A stretch of DNA of 64,000 bases from DAITMV01 sp046318595 (GTDB lineage: Bacteria; Pseudomonadota; Gammaproteobacteria; Burkholderiales; Burkholderiaceae_B): the NCBI GenBank assembly GCA_046318595.1, contig JBKCTV010000010.1, forward strand, positions 1-64,000. The letters run 5' to 3'. Position 1 is the first letter of the stretch. Every line of letters starts with the position of its first letter. The translations under genes and the position numbers were made by a program. The notes beneath the pieces are model-generated. The model had not been told where the DNA came from and searched no databases. It was given only the letters and a program-made list of their open reading frames with translations. This document shows positions 25,760 through 34,934 of this stretch, in pieces.

Positions 25760-27313
25760 TCAAAGCTGCGGATTGACTTTCTCGACCTTCGACTGCAGCT
25801 TGTTGAGCGCCGACAAATACGCCTTGGCCGACGCCACAACGATATCCGGGTCTGCGCCCACGCCGTTGACGATACGTCCGGCCTTGGTCAAGCGCATCGT
25901 GACTTCGCCCTGCGACTCGGTCGTCCCCGACGTAATGCCGTTCACCGAAAACAGCAGTAACTCCGCGCCGCTCCCGACCTGCGCTTCGATCGCCTTGACG
26001 GTCGCATCCACCGGTCCATTGCCATCGGACGCCGACACCAGCTCGCGCCCCTCGACGCTGAAAACCACACGCGCATGAGGCCTCTCGCCGGTTTCTGAGC
26101 TTTGCGACAAAGACACGAAACGATAATGCTCGGCGTCGTGGTCGCTGAAATTTTCGCCAGAGACGAGGGCATGCAGATCTTCGTCGAAAATTTCCGACTT
26201 GCGATCCGCCAGGTCTTTAAAGCGTTGGAACGCCTCGTTCATGTCGTGCTCGGTATCGAGCCCGATACCGAGTTCCTGCAAGCGCTGTTTGAACGCATTA
26301 CGGCCGGATAACTTTCCGAGCACAATTTTACTCGCTGCCCAGCCCACATCCTCGGCCGTCATGATTTCGTAGGTTTGCCGCGATTTCAAGACGCCGTCCT
26401 GATGAATGCCGGATGCATGGGCGAAAGCATTCGCGCCAACGATGGCTTTGTTTGGTTGTACGACGAAACCCGTGATATTCGACACCATTTTTGACGCGGC
26501 CACGATTTGCCGGGTATCGATATTCACATTCAAATCGAAATAATCGCGGCGGGTTTTGACTGCCATGACGACTTCTTCCAAAGAACAGTTACCCGCGCGT
26601 TCGCCCAGCCCGTTGATCGTGCATTCGACCTGGCGGGCGCCACCGATCGCCACGCCTGCCAGTGAGTTGGCAACCGCCATGCCGAGGTCGTTGTGGCAAT
26701 GAACGGACCAGATCGCCTGGTCGGCATTCGGCGTCATTTCGCGCAAGCGCTTCAAAAAATTGCCGTACAGCTCGGGTACCCCGTAACCAACAGTATCCGG
26801 AATGTTGACAGTCCGTGCACCTTCCTTGATCACCGCTTCGCATACACGGGCCAGAAAATCCAAATCGGAGCGATAACCGTCCTCCGCAGAAAATTCGACA
26901 TCATCCGTGTACTGCAAGGCAAGCCGGACCGAACGTTTGGCCTGTTCGAGCACCTGCTCGGGGGTCATCCGTAATTTGACTTGCATATGCAATGGCGAAG
27001 TTGCGATGAACGTATGAATACGCCGGCGCTCGGCAGGGGCGAGCGCTTCGCCGGCGCGGATGATGTCTTTATCGTTAGCACGGGCCAGGGAGCAAACCGT
27101 GGAGTCTTTGATGAGGGCGGCAATCGCTTTGATCGACTCGAAGTCACCGTTACTCGCGGCCGCGAAACCGGCTTCGATGACATCGACGCGCAGCTTCTCG
27201 AGCTGGCGTGCAATACGGATTTTCTCTTCGCGGGTCATGGACGCGCCGGGACTTTGCTCGCCATCGCGCAAAGTTGTATCGAATATGATCAATTGATTAT
27301 GGGATGTGCTCAT
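25760..27313 (-). CDS. leuA: 2-isopropylmalate synthase
   Basis: A 517-residue enzyme that condenses acetyl-CoA with 2-oxoisovalerate, the first step of leucine synthesis. The TIM-barrel domain opens with IIFDTTLRDGEQSPGASM, metal ligands occur in SVHCHNDLGMAVANS, and the C-terminal allosteric leucine-binding domain is present (DPDIVVASAKAYLSALNKL). Length matches the family. It lies downstream of ilvIHC-psd-pssA with a 242-base gap containing a possible leader peptide. Confidence 0.98.
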   Translation of the reverse strand: MSTSHNQLIIFDTTLRDGEQSPGASMTREEKIRIARQLEKLRVDVIEAGFAAASNGDFESIKAIAALIKDSTVCSLARANDKDIIRAGEALAPAERRRIHTFIATSPLHMQVKLRMTPEQVLEQAKRSVRLALQYTDDVEFSAEDGYRSDLDFLARVCEAVIKEGARTVNIPDTVGYGVPELYGNFLKRLREMTPNADQAIWSVHCHNDLGMAVANSLAGVAIGGARQVECTINGLGERAGNCSLEEVVMAVKTRRDYFDLNVNIDTRQIVAASKMVSNITGFVVQPNKAIVGANAFAHASGIHQDGVLKSRQTYEIMTAEDVGWAASKIVLGKLSGRNAFKQRLQELGIGLDTEHDMNEAFQRFKDLADRKSEIFDEDLHALVSGENFSDHDAEHYRFVSLSQSSETGERPHARVVFSVEGRELVSASDGNGPVDATVKAIEAQVGSGAELLLFSVNGITSGTTESQGEVTMRLTKAGRIVNGVGADPDIVVASAKAYLSALNKLQSKVEKVNPQL

Positions 27314-27405
27314 CGCAGCCTCGATAGTAAGCTAGTCTTTAGAATTCAGGGGTGTCTGAGGTGTGTGCCTTGCGGCACCGGGGCTCAAGCCCCTTAGGCG
27401 GAAAA

Positions 27406-27507
27406 TTATATGCGCGCAGGGCGCAGTCGAAGCGGCCCGGTTGGCGCCAGAGGTAGGGCCAACAAGGCAGAAGCGATGGTATGCGTAAATGTGACAAAGG
27501 CGTTCAT
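27406..27507 (-). promoter_or_regulatory. Possible leucine-rich leader peptide upstream of leuA
   Basis: An ATG-started frame of 33 codons lies in the pssA-leuA gap and contains six leucine codons in its second half (SALLALPLAP, PLRLRP). It is followed by two stable hairpins on the same strand (GGGGC/GCCCC, then GTGCC-GCAA-GGCAC) before leuA. This resembles an amino-acid attenuator, but the ribosome binding site is weak and no T run follows the hairpins, so it stays a candidate. Confidence 0.35.
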
Positions 27508-27555
27508 GCGTTCGAGTGTATGAGCCCAGGCGTAAAAAAGCAAGTAGCCGTTTAG

Positions 27556-28404
27556 CTAGAGCTCGGCCGTCTTGCCGGCAGGTTTGGCGGCGCGCCTGAA
27601 TAAACGGTACAACCAAATTAGCCAGCCCGACACCCCATAGACGACAAAAAGACTGAATAGCCATTTGGGCGGGTCTTGCGATACCACCGCAAACGTCAGC
27701 GGAATAGCCAGTAGCGCCACGAAAGGGACGCTGCGTTTGAAGTCGATATTCTTGAACGAGTAAAACGGGGCATTGGACACCATCGTACAACCGGCATACA
27801 CCGCAAAAATCCAACCCACGACGTTGAGTGAAGCGGCATCGAGCCGCAGATCATCCGCGACCCACACGAAACCCGCCACCAGTGCCGCCGCCGCCGGGCT
27901 AGGGAGACCCTGGAACCAGCCCTTGGCCACCACGCCGATATTCGTATTGAACCTTGCCAGGCGCAAAGCCGCGCCCGCCACATAAATGAACGCAGCCACC
28001 CAGCCGAGCTTGCCCATTCCCTTGAGCGTCCACTCATAAATCACCAGCGCAGGCGCAACACCGAAGGACACCATATCTGCCAGGCTGTCGTATTCAGCGC
28101 CAAAAGCGCTTTGGGTATTGGTCATGCGCGCTACCCGCCCGTCCAGACTATCGAGGACCATCGAGCAAAAGATAGCCACCGCCGCGTTCGAAAATTGCAG
28201 GTTCATGGCCTGCACGATGGCGTAAAACCCGCAAAACAAGGCAGCAGTCGTAAACAGATTAGGCAGAAGATAAATCCCGCGCCGGCTAGGCTTGGGCAAC
28301 TGATCAGCAAATCCATCGGCCGACACGGGATCGCGCGCCACGATAGTCGTTCGCGAATTACGCAGCGTGAGCGGGCGTAAACGGCGCCGGCGGATGAAAC
28401 CCAT
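27556..28404 (-). CDS. pssA: CDP-diacylglycerol-serine O-phosphatidyltransferase
   Basis: A 282-residue integral membrane enzyme making phosphatidylserine from CDP-diacylglycerol and serine. The CDP-alcohol phosphotransferase motif DGx2ARx8Gx3Dx3D is complete (DGRVARMTNTQSAFGAEYDS continuing LAD). About eight hydrophobic segments follow an Arg-rich N-terminus, and the start is GIYLLPNLFTTAALFCGFYA. Its start shares one base with the psd stop; psd acts next in the pathway. Confidence 0.96.
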   Translation of the reverse strand: MGFIRRRRLRPLTLRNSRTTIVARDPVSADGFADQLPKPSRRGIYLLPNLFTTAALFCGFYAIVQAMNLQFSNAAVAIFCSMVLDSLDGRVARMTNTQSAFGAEYDSLADMVSFGVAPALVIYEWTLKGMGKLGWVAAFIYVAGAALRLARFNTNIGVVAKGWFQGLPSPAAAALVAGFVWVADDLRLDAASLNVVGWIFAVYAGCTMVSNAPFYSFKNIDFKRSVPFVALLAIPLTFAVVSQDPPKWLFSLFVVYGVSGWLIWLYRLFRRAAKPAGKTAEL

Positions 28405-29078
28405 TAAACAGGTTCCACGGCGATAGCGACCAAACCAGGCAAGTTCGCCAGCACGGTACTGCTGGCCTGAACGACATCACCGATAGCGATTTTCGGTACA
28501 GCGGTCGTTGGCAGATAAACGTCGACGCGCGAGCCAAAGCGAATAAACCCGTACCGCTGCCCGCGCTTCAGTGATTCGCCCGGCGCCACATAACAAAGTA
28601 TCCGGCGGGCGATCAGCCCTGCGACCTGCACGAAGGTCACGACTTGACCGTCAGCCCGCCGCGCAACCACGGCATTGCGCTCGTTTTCGAGAGAGGCTTT
28701 GTCGAGATCGGCATTGACGAATTTACCAGGAAAGTAGCTCACCGACATGATCGTACCGTCGATCGGCGCGCGGTTCGAATGCACATTGAAGACATTCATG
28801 AATACGCTGATTTTCAGCGCGTCCCGGTCCGCGTAAACATCGCGGGTCTTTTCGATCGCCACGACCCGGCCATCGGCGGGCGACAGGATAGCTTCGTCAG
28901 CCTGTGGCACCACGCGGGGTGGATCGCGGAAAAACTGCAACACGAAAGCCAAAACTATCCATCCGAGCACCGCCGCCCAAGCGGGCGCGAATAAAGTCAG
29001 GAGTAGCGCCGCAGCCCCGACAATCGCCAGATGCGGCCAGCCTTCGCGGGCAATGATAGGGTGCGGATATGCATTCAT
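28404..29078 (-). CDS. psd: Phosphatidylserine decarboxylase (short, archaetidylserine-type)
   Basis: A 224-residue proenzyme that decarboxylates phosphatidylserine to phosphatidylethanolamine. The self-cleavage site is Gly182-Ser183 in RFGSRVDVYLP, where the serine becomes the pyruvoyl group. One or two membrane helices lie at about 17-49. Conserved LSPADGRVV and VFMNVFNVHSNRAP are present. The short form is usual in Burkholderiales. It lies 7 bases after ilvC and overlaps pssA. Confidence 0.96.
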   Translation of the reverse strand: MNAYPHPIIAREGWPHLAIVGAAALLLTLFAPAWAAVLGWIVLAFVLQFFRDPPRVVPQADEAILSPADGRVVAIEKTRDVYADRDALKISVFMNVFNVHSNRAPIDGTIMSVSYFPGKFVNADLDKASLENERNAVVARRADGQVVTFVQVAGLIARRILCYVAPGESLKRGQRYGFIRFGSRVDVYLPTTAVPKIAIGDVVQASSTVLANLPGLVAIAVEPV

Positions 29079-29085
29079 GCCGGGC

Positions 29086-30102
29086 TCAGTTTTTCGATTG
29101 GTCGACGAGTTTGTTTTTACCGATCCAAGGCATCATGCTGCGTAGCTGAGCGCCGACCTTCTCGATCTCGTGCTCGGCCGTCAAACGACGCCGGGCGTTG
29201 AGTGTCGGCGCACCGGCACGGTTTTCCAGAATGAAGCTTTTTGCATATTCGCCGGTCTGGATGTCTTTCAAGCATTGACGCATCGCCTGTTTGGTCTCGT
29301 CGGTGATGATTTTCGGGCCTGTGACATACTCGCCATACTCGGCGTTGTTCGAAATCGAATAATTCATGTTGGCAATGCCGCCTTCGTAAATCAAATCGAC
29401 GATCAGTTTCAATTCATGCAGACATTCGAAATATGCCATTTCGGGCGCATAACCAGCCTCGACCAGGGTTTCGTAACCAGCCTTGATGAGTTCGACCGCG
29501 CCACCGCACAGCACCGCCTGCTCGCCAAATAAATCAGTTTCGGTTTCTTCCTTGAAGCTGGTTTCGATCACACCGCCGCGCGTGCCGCCATTCGCTGCCG
29601 CGTACGACAGCGCAATCTCATGCGCCCGACCCGACCGGTCCTGATAAATCGCGATCAGGCTCGGCACCCCGCCGCCCTGTGTATATGTCGAACGCACAAG
29701 GTGGCCGGGACCTTTGGGTGCAATCATGACCACATCGATGTCTGTACGCGGTACGACCTGACCATAATGAACATTGAAGCCGTGCGCGAACGCCAAAACG
29801 GCGCCTTTCTTGAGGTTTGGCTTGACGACGTCGTTATAGACTGCGGCAATGTTTTCGTCCGGGAGCAACACCATGACGAGGTCGGCGTTTTCCACTGCCC
29901 GATCCATTTCCTTGACAGTCAAACCAGCCTGCTGCGCCTTTTCCCAGCTTGGACCACCCGCGCGCAAACCCACCGTGACATTCACGCCCGAATCTTTCAA
30001 ATTTTGTGCGTGCGCATGACCCTGTGAGCCATATCCGAGAATCGTGACCTGCATTTTTTGAATGATGGACAGGTCGGCGTCTTTGTCGTAATAAACTTTC
30101 AT
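29086..30102 (-). CDS. ilvC: Ketol-acid reductoisomerase
   Basis: A 338-residue class I enzyme of valine and isoleucine synthesis, converting acetolactate to dihydroxyisovalerate with NADPH. The N-terminal Rossmann motif GYGSQGHAHAQNLKDSG lies near residues 20-37. The Mg-binding region includes DLFGEQAVLCGG and EMAYFECLHELKLIVDLIYE. The ATG at 30102 gives exactly the usual length; an upstream in-frame start at 30138 adds 12 unrelated residues. Confidence 0.98.
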   Translation of the reverse strand: MKVYYDKDADLSIIQKMQVTILGYGSQGHAHAQNLKDSGVNVTVGLRAGGPSWEKAQQAGLTVKEMDRAVENADLVMVLLPDENIAAVYNDVVKPNLKKGAVLAFAHGFNVHYGQVVPRTDIDVVMIAPKGPGHLVRSTYTQGGGVPSLIAIYQDRSGRAHEIALSYAAANGGTRGGVIETSFKEETETDLFGEQAVLCGGAVELIKAGYETLVEAGYAPEMAYFECLHELKLIVDLIYEGGIANMNYSISNNAEYGEYVTGPKIITDETKQAMRQCLKDIQTGEYAKSFILENRAGAPTLNARRRLTAEHEIEKVGAQLRSMMPWIGKNKLVDQSKN

Positions 30103-30146
30103 ACGGTCGTTCTTTCTACAATTAAAGTTAATATTCAATGTCAGGA

Positions 30147-30638
30147 TTATGCTTTCAAGATCCGTTCGCCACGGCCAATCCCCGAGCCACCAGTACGTAC
30201 GGTCTCTAGAATGGCAGCGCGGTCAATCGCGCCCAGAAAAGCGTCGAGCTTGCTCGTGTTGCCTGTCAGCTCGATGGTGTACGACTTATCAGTCACGTCT
30301 ATGATTCGACCGCGGAAAATATCCGCCGTGCGTTTCAGCTCTTCGCGCTCTTTGCCAACGGCGCGCAGCTTGACCAGCATCAGCTCGCGTTCGATGTGCG
30401 GACCTTCGGTCAAATCCACGACCTTGACGACCTCGATCAACCTGTTCAGGTGCTTGGTGATCTGCTCAATCACGTCATCCGAGCCAGAAGTGGCGATCGT
30501 CATGCGCGACAAGGTAGCGTCCTCGGTGGGCGCTACCGTCAAAGTTTCGATGTTGTAACCGCGCGCGGAAAACAGGCCCACCACTCTCGACAATGCGCCC
30601 GGTTCGTTCTCGATCAATACAGAAATGATATGTCTCAT
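30147..30638 (-). CDS. ilvH: Acetolactate synthase regulatory (small) subunit
   Basis: A 163-residue ACT-domain protein (MRHIISVLIENEPGALSRVV, LFSARGYNIETLTV) that binds the catalytic subunit and gives valine feedback inhibition. The C-terminal domain is complete. The length equals typical IlvH. It lies 16 bases after ilvI and 44 bases before ilvC. Confidence 0.98.
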   Translation of the reverse strand: MRHIISVLIENEPGALSRVVGLFSARGYNIETLTVAPTEDATLSRMTIATSGSDDVIEQITKHLNRLIEVVKVVDLTEGPHIERELMLVKLRAVGKEREELKRTADIFRGRIIDVTDKSYTIELTGNTSKLDAFLGAIDRAAILETVRTGGSGIGRGERILKA

Positions 30639-30654
30639 GGAGTTCTCCGGTGCC

Positions 30655-32364
30655 TCACAAGTCTTCGGAACCGAGCAGCATCTCAGTCAGGCCTTTGCCG
30701 GCCTTGACCATCGGCCAGACGTTTTCGGTTTGGTCGGTGATGAAGTCCATGAACACTAGCCGGTCCTTGAGCTTGAACGCCTCACGCAAAGCCGGCTCGA
30801 CATCCGCCGGCTTCTCGATTTTCATGCCGACGTGACCGTAAGCCTCCACCAGCTTGACGAAATCCGGCAGCGCGTCCATGTAAGACTCGGAATAACGCGA
30901 GCCATAATCGATCTGCTGCCACTGACGCACCATGCCCAAATAGCGGTTATTCAAATTCACGATTTTCGGTGAAAAATGGTACTGCCAGCAGGTTGACAAT
31001 TCCTGAATATTCATCTGGATCGAGGCCTCGCCGGTAATGACGGCAACATCCGCTTCCGGATTGGCCATCTGCACGCCCATCGCATACGGCAGGCCAACGC
31101 CCATCGTCCCCAAGCCGCCGGAGTTGATCCAGCGCCGCGGCTTGTCGAAACGATAGTACTGGGCTGCCCACATCTGGTGTTGGCCGACGTCGGACGTGAC
31201 GAACGCATCGCCATTGGTGACTCGCCACAAGGCTTCGACGACCGCCTGCGGTTTGATGAACTCATCGGACGTAGCGTAGGCTAGACAATGCTTACTGCGC
31301 CACTCATTGATTTGTCGCCACCAGGGAGAGAGCGCGGCAGTATTCGGTTTGGCGCGCGCAGCTTCGATCTGCGCGATCAGTTCGAGCAATACGTCCTTGA
31401 GGTCGCCAACGATCGGCACGTCGACCTTCACGCGCTTGGAAATCGACGACGGGTCGATGTCTATATGAATGATCTTGCGTGGCGTCTGCGCGAAATGCTT
31501 GGGGTTGCCGATAACCCGATCGTCGAATCGCGCACCGACGGCCAGCAGCACGTCGCAGTGCTGCATCGCCATGTTGGCTTCGTAGGTACCGTGCATGCCC
31601 GGCATGCCAACGAACTTGTCGTCGGTGGCACGAAACGCGCCCAAACCCATCAAGGTGTTGGTGCAGGGCGCGCCCAGCAACTCGACCAAGCAGTTCAGCT
31701 CGGGGGCCGCATCGGCCAGAATCACGCCGCCACCGGTATAAATCATCGGCCGCTCAGCGGCCAGCAGCAGTTGTACGGCGCGCTTGATCTGCCCGGGATG
31801 ACCCTTGACGACTGGATTATAGGAACGCATGTCGAGCGGCATGCTGTAGTCGAAAACAGCCATATCGACCGTGATGTCCTTGGGAATGTCCACGAGCACT
31901 GGCCCCGGACGCCCGGAACGAGCGATGTAAAATGCTTTTTTGACGGTCAACGCCAGATCCCTGACATCCTTGACCAGAAAATTATGCTTGACGCATGGGC
32001 GGGTAATGCCCACCGCGTCGCATTCCTGAAAAGCATCGAGTCCGATTGCATGGGTCGGCACTTGACCGGAAATGATCACCAGAGGGATCGAATCCATATA
32101 TGCCGTGGCGATGCCCGTCACGGCGTTCGTCAAACCGGGCCCCGAAGTTACGACACAGACGCCTGTACGCCGACTCGAACGGGAATAGGCATCCGCAGCA
32201 TGCACTGCGGCCTGCTCGTGCCGAACGAGAATATGCTGGAAGCTATCTTGCTTAAAAATAGCGTCGTAGATGTATAAAACTGCACCGCCCGGATAGCCGA
32301 AAACGTGTTCGACCCCCTCTTCCTTGAGACAATTAACCAGAATGTCCGCACCGGTCATTTCCAT
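30655..32364 (-). CDS. ilvI: Acetolactate synthase catalytic subunit
   Basis: A 569-residue thiamine-diphosphate enzyme that condenses two pyruvates, or pyruvate with 2-oxobutyrate. The activating glutamate lies in LVRHEQAAVHAADAY, the central domain is of the FAD-binding type, and the C-terminal ThDP domain begins near DVGQHQMWAAQYY. The ThDP metal motif is altered in a familiar way (ITGEASIQMNIQEL, usually GDG/GDAS; here GEAS). It heads the ilvIHC-psd-pssA-leuA cluster. Confidence 0.97.
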   Translation of the reverse strand: MEMTGADILVNCLKEEGVEHVFGYPGGAVLYIYDAIFKQDSFQHILVRHEQAAVHAADAYSRSSRRTGVCVVTSGPGLTNAVTGIATAYMDSIPLVIISGQVPTHAIGLDAFQECDAVGITRPCVKHNFLVKDVRDLALTVKKAFYIARSGRPGPVLVDIPKDITVDMAVFDYSMPLDMRSYNPVVKGHPGQIKRAVQLLLAAERPMIYTGGGVILADAAPELNCLVELLGAPCTNTLMGLGAFRATDDKFVGMPGMHGTYEANMAMQHCDVLLAVGARFDDRVIGNPKHFAQTPRKIIHIDIDPSSISKRVKVDVPIVGDLKDVLLELIAQIEAARAKPNTAALSPWWRQINEWRSKHCLAYATSDEFIKPQAVVEALWRVTNGDAFVTSDVGQHQMWAAQYYRFDKPRRWINSGGLGTMGVGLPYAMGVQMANPEADVAVITGEASIQMNIQELSTCWQYHFSPKIVNLNNRYLGMVRQWQQIDYGSRYSESYMDALPDFVKLVEAYGHVGMKIEKPADVEPALREAFKLKDRLVFMDFITDQTENVWPMVKAGKGLTEMLLGSEDL

Positions 32365-32694
32365 ATTTGAATCCTTTCAAAGTCCACGGGAGATTGATTG
32401 GATGCCTTCCCGGACGCCAGCCGTGGGGCTATGCCTATCCGGCGCACAATGTGAACACGGATAAGCGGCGGCACAGTCCGATCGTGTCGGATGGGTAAGC
32501 CATGAGCGCCTTGCAGACAGGCCACAAGAGCTCGGGGTATCGCCAACGCATCCTGCAGGGTGACAGAATTGGGTTAGCAATTTTCGGGTAAGCCGAGAAG
32601 ATTAAAAGACAATCCACTACTGGTCAAGCATAAATGTCATTCTTTTGCTACGATTGGTATGTTTTTGAATCCGAGAGGATGATTGTGCTGGTGC
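32365..32694. other. Divergent intergenic region ilvI / ECF sigma factor
   Basis: These 330 bases should contain both promoters. A candidate sigma-70 promoter for ilvI is at 32599-32627 on the minus strand. Its transcript would have a leader of about 230 bases with several overlapping short open frames, none clearly rich in Ile, Leu or Val codons. For the sigma-factor gene only a ribosome binding site (GAGAGG, 32673-32678) was seen. Confidence 0.5.
32599..32627 (-). promoter_or_regulatory. Candidate sigma-70 promoter for the ilv operon
   Basis: On the minus strand TTGACC (32627-32622) and TAATCT (32604-32599) are separated by exactly 17 bases. The -35 matches 5 of 6 consensus bases and the -10 only 3 of 6. 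It lies about 235 bases before ilvI, which would leave room for a regulatory leader. Confidence 0.35.
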
Positions 32695-33255
32695 ATGGCG
32701 ACCGATAAAGAACTTGCGGACTTTTTGGCAGGCGTCGAACGGCGTGCGTTCAAAACATCGTTTTATGCGGTCAGGAACGAAGAAACCGCTCTCGACCTGG
32801 TTCAGGAAGCCATGATGAAGCTGGCCGAGAAGTATGCCGACCGCCCAGCGGCGGAGCTACCGCTGTTATTTACGCGCATTCTGCAAAACGTCACGCTCGA
32901 CCACCATCGCCGGCAAAAAGTTCGGTCGACGTGGGTCAGCCTATTTTCTTCGTTTACAAACGATGAAAATGAGCAAATCGACCCATTGGAGTTGCTCAGT
33001 ATCACTAGCGAGGTAGGACACGAGAGCACCGAAAAACTGCTCGAACGGTCCCAATTATTGAAAATCATAGAAAAAGAACTCGAAAAGCTTCCGCCACGTC
33101 AACGCGAAGCTTTTCTGATGCGTTACTGGGAAGAGATGGATTTGGCGCAAACCGCTGCGGCCATGGGGTGCTCCCAAGGGAGCGTTAAAACCCATTGTTC
33201 GCGGGCCACGCATACGCTGGCGGATGCTCTGAAAGCACGAGGAATAAAATTATGA
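32695..33255 (+). CDS. RNA polymerase sigma factor, ECF type
   Basis: A 186-residue sigma-70 family protein with region 2 (AFKTSFYAVRNEETALDLVQ, EAMMKLAEKY) and region 4 (LEKLPPRQREAFLMRYWEEM, then AAAMGCSQGSVKTHCSRATH, the -35 binding helix-turn-helix). It directs transcription of an unknown regulon. The start is the ATG at 32695; a TTG at 32683 is nearer to GAGAGG and is possible. The gene heads a conserved betaproteobacterial cluster; the next gene's single-pass membrane protein could serve as anti-sigma factor, which is inference. Confidence 0.92.
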   Translation: MATDKELADFLAGVERRAFKTSFYAVRNEETALDLVQEAMMKLAEKYADRPAAELPLLFTRILQNVTLDHHRRQKVRSTWVSLFSSFTNDENEQIDPLELLSITSEVGHESTEKLLERSQLLKIIEKELEKLPPRQREAFLMRYWEEMDLAQTAAAMGCSQGSVKTHCSRATHTLADALKARGIKL

Positions 33256-33755
33256 TGTCCGAAGATAGATTGGGCTGGCAGATACGGCAAATTTTGAATG
33301 CCGGCACGCACGATATTCCAGCGACCACTTTGGATCGCTTGGTAAATATTCGCTCGCTAGCGCTGGCCCGCAGGCAGGCGCTACCTGCCTCGCGTTTGGC
33401 CGGGCTTTTGCAAAGCGGTTTTGGAAAGTCCTTACAGCGGTTTGGCACGGTTTTAGGTAGGTCTCATTGGGGTACCGGTCTAGCCAGCGCCATTCCGGCC
33501 ATCGCCCTGGTCTTAGGTATTGCTTTCGTTGCCGATGAGCAGCTCAACAGCCGTGCCATAGAGCTGGCCGAAATCGATTCGGAGGTATTAGCAGACGACC
33601 TGCCTTTATCCGCTTACCTGGACCAAGGATTTACTTTATATGTGGGGCACCACCCGGCTGGGCGCGCAGCGGATGATTACTCTGGCGGTCCGAACGAAAA
33701 GAGCGATACTTTGGATGGCGCTGCCGCCAATAGCACCAGCACGAGCTTGATTTGA
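33252..33755 (+). CDS. DUF3619 single-pass membrane protein, possible anti-sigma factor
   Basis: A 167-residue protein: a cytoplasmic N-terminus (about 90 residues, with RLGWQIRQILNAGTHDIPAT), one membrane helix (ASAIPAIALVLGIAFVAD) and a short acidic periplasmic part with DDLPLSAYLDQGF. This layout is that of DUF3619 proteins that follow an ECF sigma gene in betaproteobacteria. It overlaps the sigma gene by four bases (ATGA), so synthesis is coupled. An anti-sigma role is inference from position and topology. Confidence 0.82.
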   Translation: MMSEDRLGWQIRQILNAGTHDIPATTLDRLVNIRSLALARRQALPASRLAGLLQSGFGKSLQRFGTVLGRSHWGTGLASAIPAIALVLGIAFVADEQLNSRAIELAEIDSEVLADDLPLSAYLDQGFTLYVGHHPAGRAADDYSGGPNEKSDTLDGAAANSTSTSLI

Positions 33756-34306
33756 TGGCGGACACATCGGTATCGACTGTCGCTGCAACAAAAAGCATTT
33801 TTTGGACGCTTAGCTTGGCATTACTCAGCCTACTGGTGCTCGTTGGCTTGTCCGGTGCTTGTGCACATGCCGCTTCGGCGACCGATACCCCACATCAGTC
33901 GAATACAGGCGACACCTTGTGGTCTACGCTTAATCCAACACAAAAGTCTATTCTGAAGCCCCTCGAGCAAACCTGGACCGAGATGCCCGAAATTCGACGC
34001 AAAAAATGGTCGGAAATCGCCAAGCGCTATCCATTGATGACCGATGACGAGAAAGCCCGCATGCAGGAGCGGATGCGGGAATGGGCGGCCCTGACGCCTG
34101 AGCAACGTCGTTTGGCTCGCGAAAATTACCGCCGCGTGCAGAACTTCCCCAAGGATGAGCGGCAGCAGCAATGGGAGCAGTACCAGCAACTGAGCGACGA
34201 AGAAAAACAATCGCTTTCCGAGCAGGCCCGTCGCGCCCGTCAAGGCTGGACCGATCCGGCGCGCCCTGCGGGCGCGGCGGCTTATACCCGTCCACGCACA
34301 CCATAA
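33755..34306 (+). CDS. DUF3106 exported protein
   Basis: A 183-residue protein with an N-terminal hydrophobic signal sequence (TLSLALLSLLVLVGLSGACA) followed by a strongly charged helical region. Repeated units of the form LxPxQxxxLxxLxxxW and MxxDEKARMQERMREWAALT resemble metal- or stress-sensing periplasmic helical proteins. DUF3106 members occur beside this sigma factor in many Burkholderiales, and their function is not known. The ATG shares its first base with the preceding stop. Confidence 0.82.
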   Translation: MADTSVSTVAATKSIFWTLSLALLSLLVLVGLSGACAHAASATDTPHQSNTGDTLWSTLNPTQKSILKPLEQTWTEMPEIRRKKWSEIAKRYPLMTDDEKARMQERMREWAALTPEQRRLARENYRRVQNFPKDERQQQWEQYQQLSDEEKQSLSEQARRARQGWTDPARPAGAAAYTRPRTP

Positions 34307-34384
34307 AACCCAGTCAAACTTGCCGAAACTTCAGGTGCGGCGAAGTAGTTGGACGTATTTGTATCACCGATTTTGAAGCCCGTC

Positions 34385-34831
34385 ATGTGCCAAAATTTTT
34401 TCGAAGCCTATAAAACGCCGTCGCGTTGGCAACGCCTGGCCTGTGCCATCTACGAAGCCGTTCTGCTGTTCGGAATCGTTTTTATGGCCGGGTATATTTT
34501 CGATGTCATTACTCAAAGCCGGCATGCGCTGATGCATCGCCATGCGCGACAAATTATGCTTTTTCTGATTATCGGCACTTATTTCGTCTGGTCATGGTCG
34601 GCCGGACGACAGACACTGCCGATGAAGACCTGGCATTTATACTTGCTTGAGCGCTCCGGCCAGCCGGTCAGGCCCTGGCGCGCAGCCTGCCGTTATGTAT
34701 TGAGTTGGCCGTTGGTCTTGACGGGTTTGGGCTGGCTCTGGTCTTTCGTGGATCGGGATAAACAGTTTTTGCAGGATCGTCTGGCGGGAACACGCTTGAC
34801 GATCAGATACCCATCGGACTCGAAACGTTGA
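34385..34831 (+). CDS. RDD family membrane protein
   Basis: A 148-residue protein with the RDD pattern: arginine-containing entry WQRLACAIYEAVLLFGIVFM, a second helix (IMLFLIIGTYFVWSW), TLPMKTWHLYLL and a final helix pair ending DRLAGTRL. RDD proteins are small transporters or membrane adaptors of uncertain function. An in-frame start at 34349 would add 12 residues; the ATG at 34385 is preferred because the family begins shortly before the first helix. It closes the sigma-factor cluster. Confidence 0.85.
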   Translation: MCQNFFEAYKTPSRWQRLACAIYEAVLLFGIVFMAGYIFDVITQSRHALMHRHARQIMLFLIIGTYFVWSWSAGRQTLPMKTWHLYLLERSGQPVRPWRAACRYVLSWPLVLTGLGWLWSFVDRDKQFLQDRLAGTRLTIRYPSDSKR

Positions 34832-34934
34832 TCGGAATGCGCCGAGGGCTTTCCTGAGCGAGGGTGCTCTGAACGAGAGGCAGCACGCGGCCATAGACCA
34901 ATAGCACAGCACCATATCGACAAATAGTGAGCTC

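Noticed and set aside
31288..32277. 329-codon plus-strand open frame opposite ilvI
   Set aside because: Antisense shadow of a well-supported gene; the translation is rich in His, Arg and Gly and has no family pattern.
32679..32708. Nine-codon micro-frame ATG-ATT-GTG at the sigma-factor start
   Set aside because: The purine-rich site GAGAGG touches its ATG, leaving no spacing. Chance overlap is the simpler reading.
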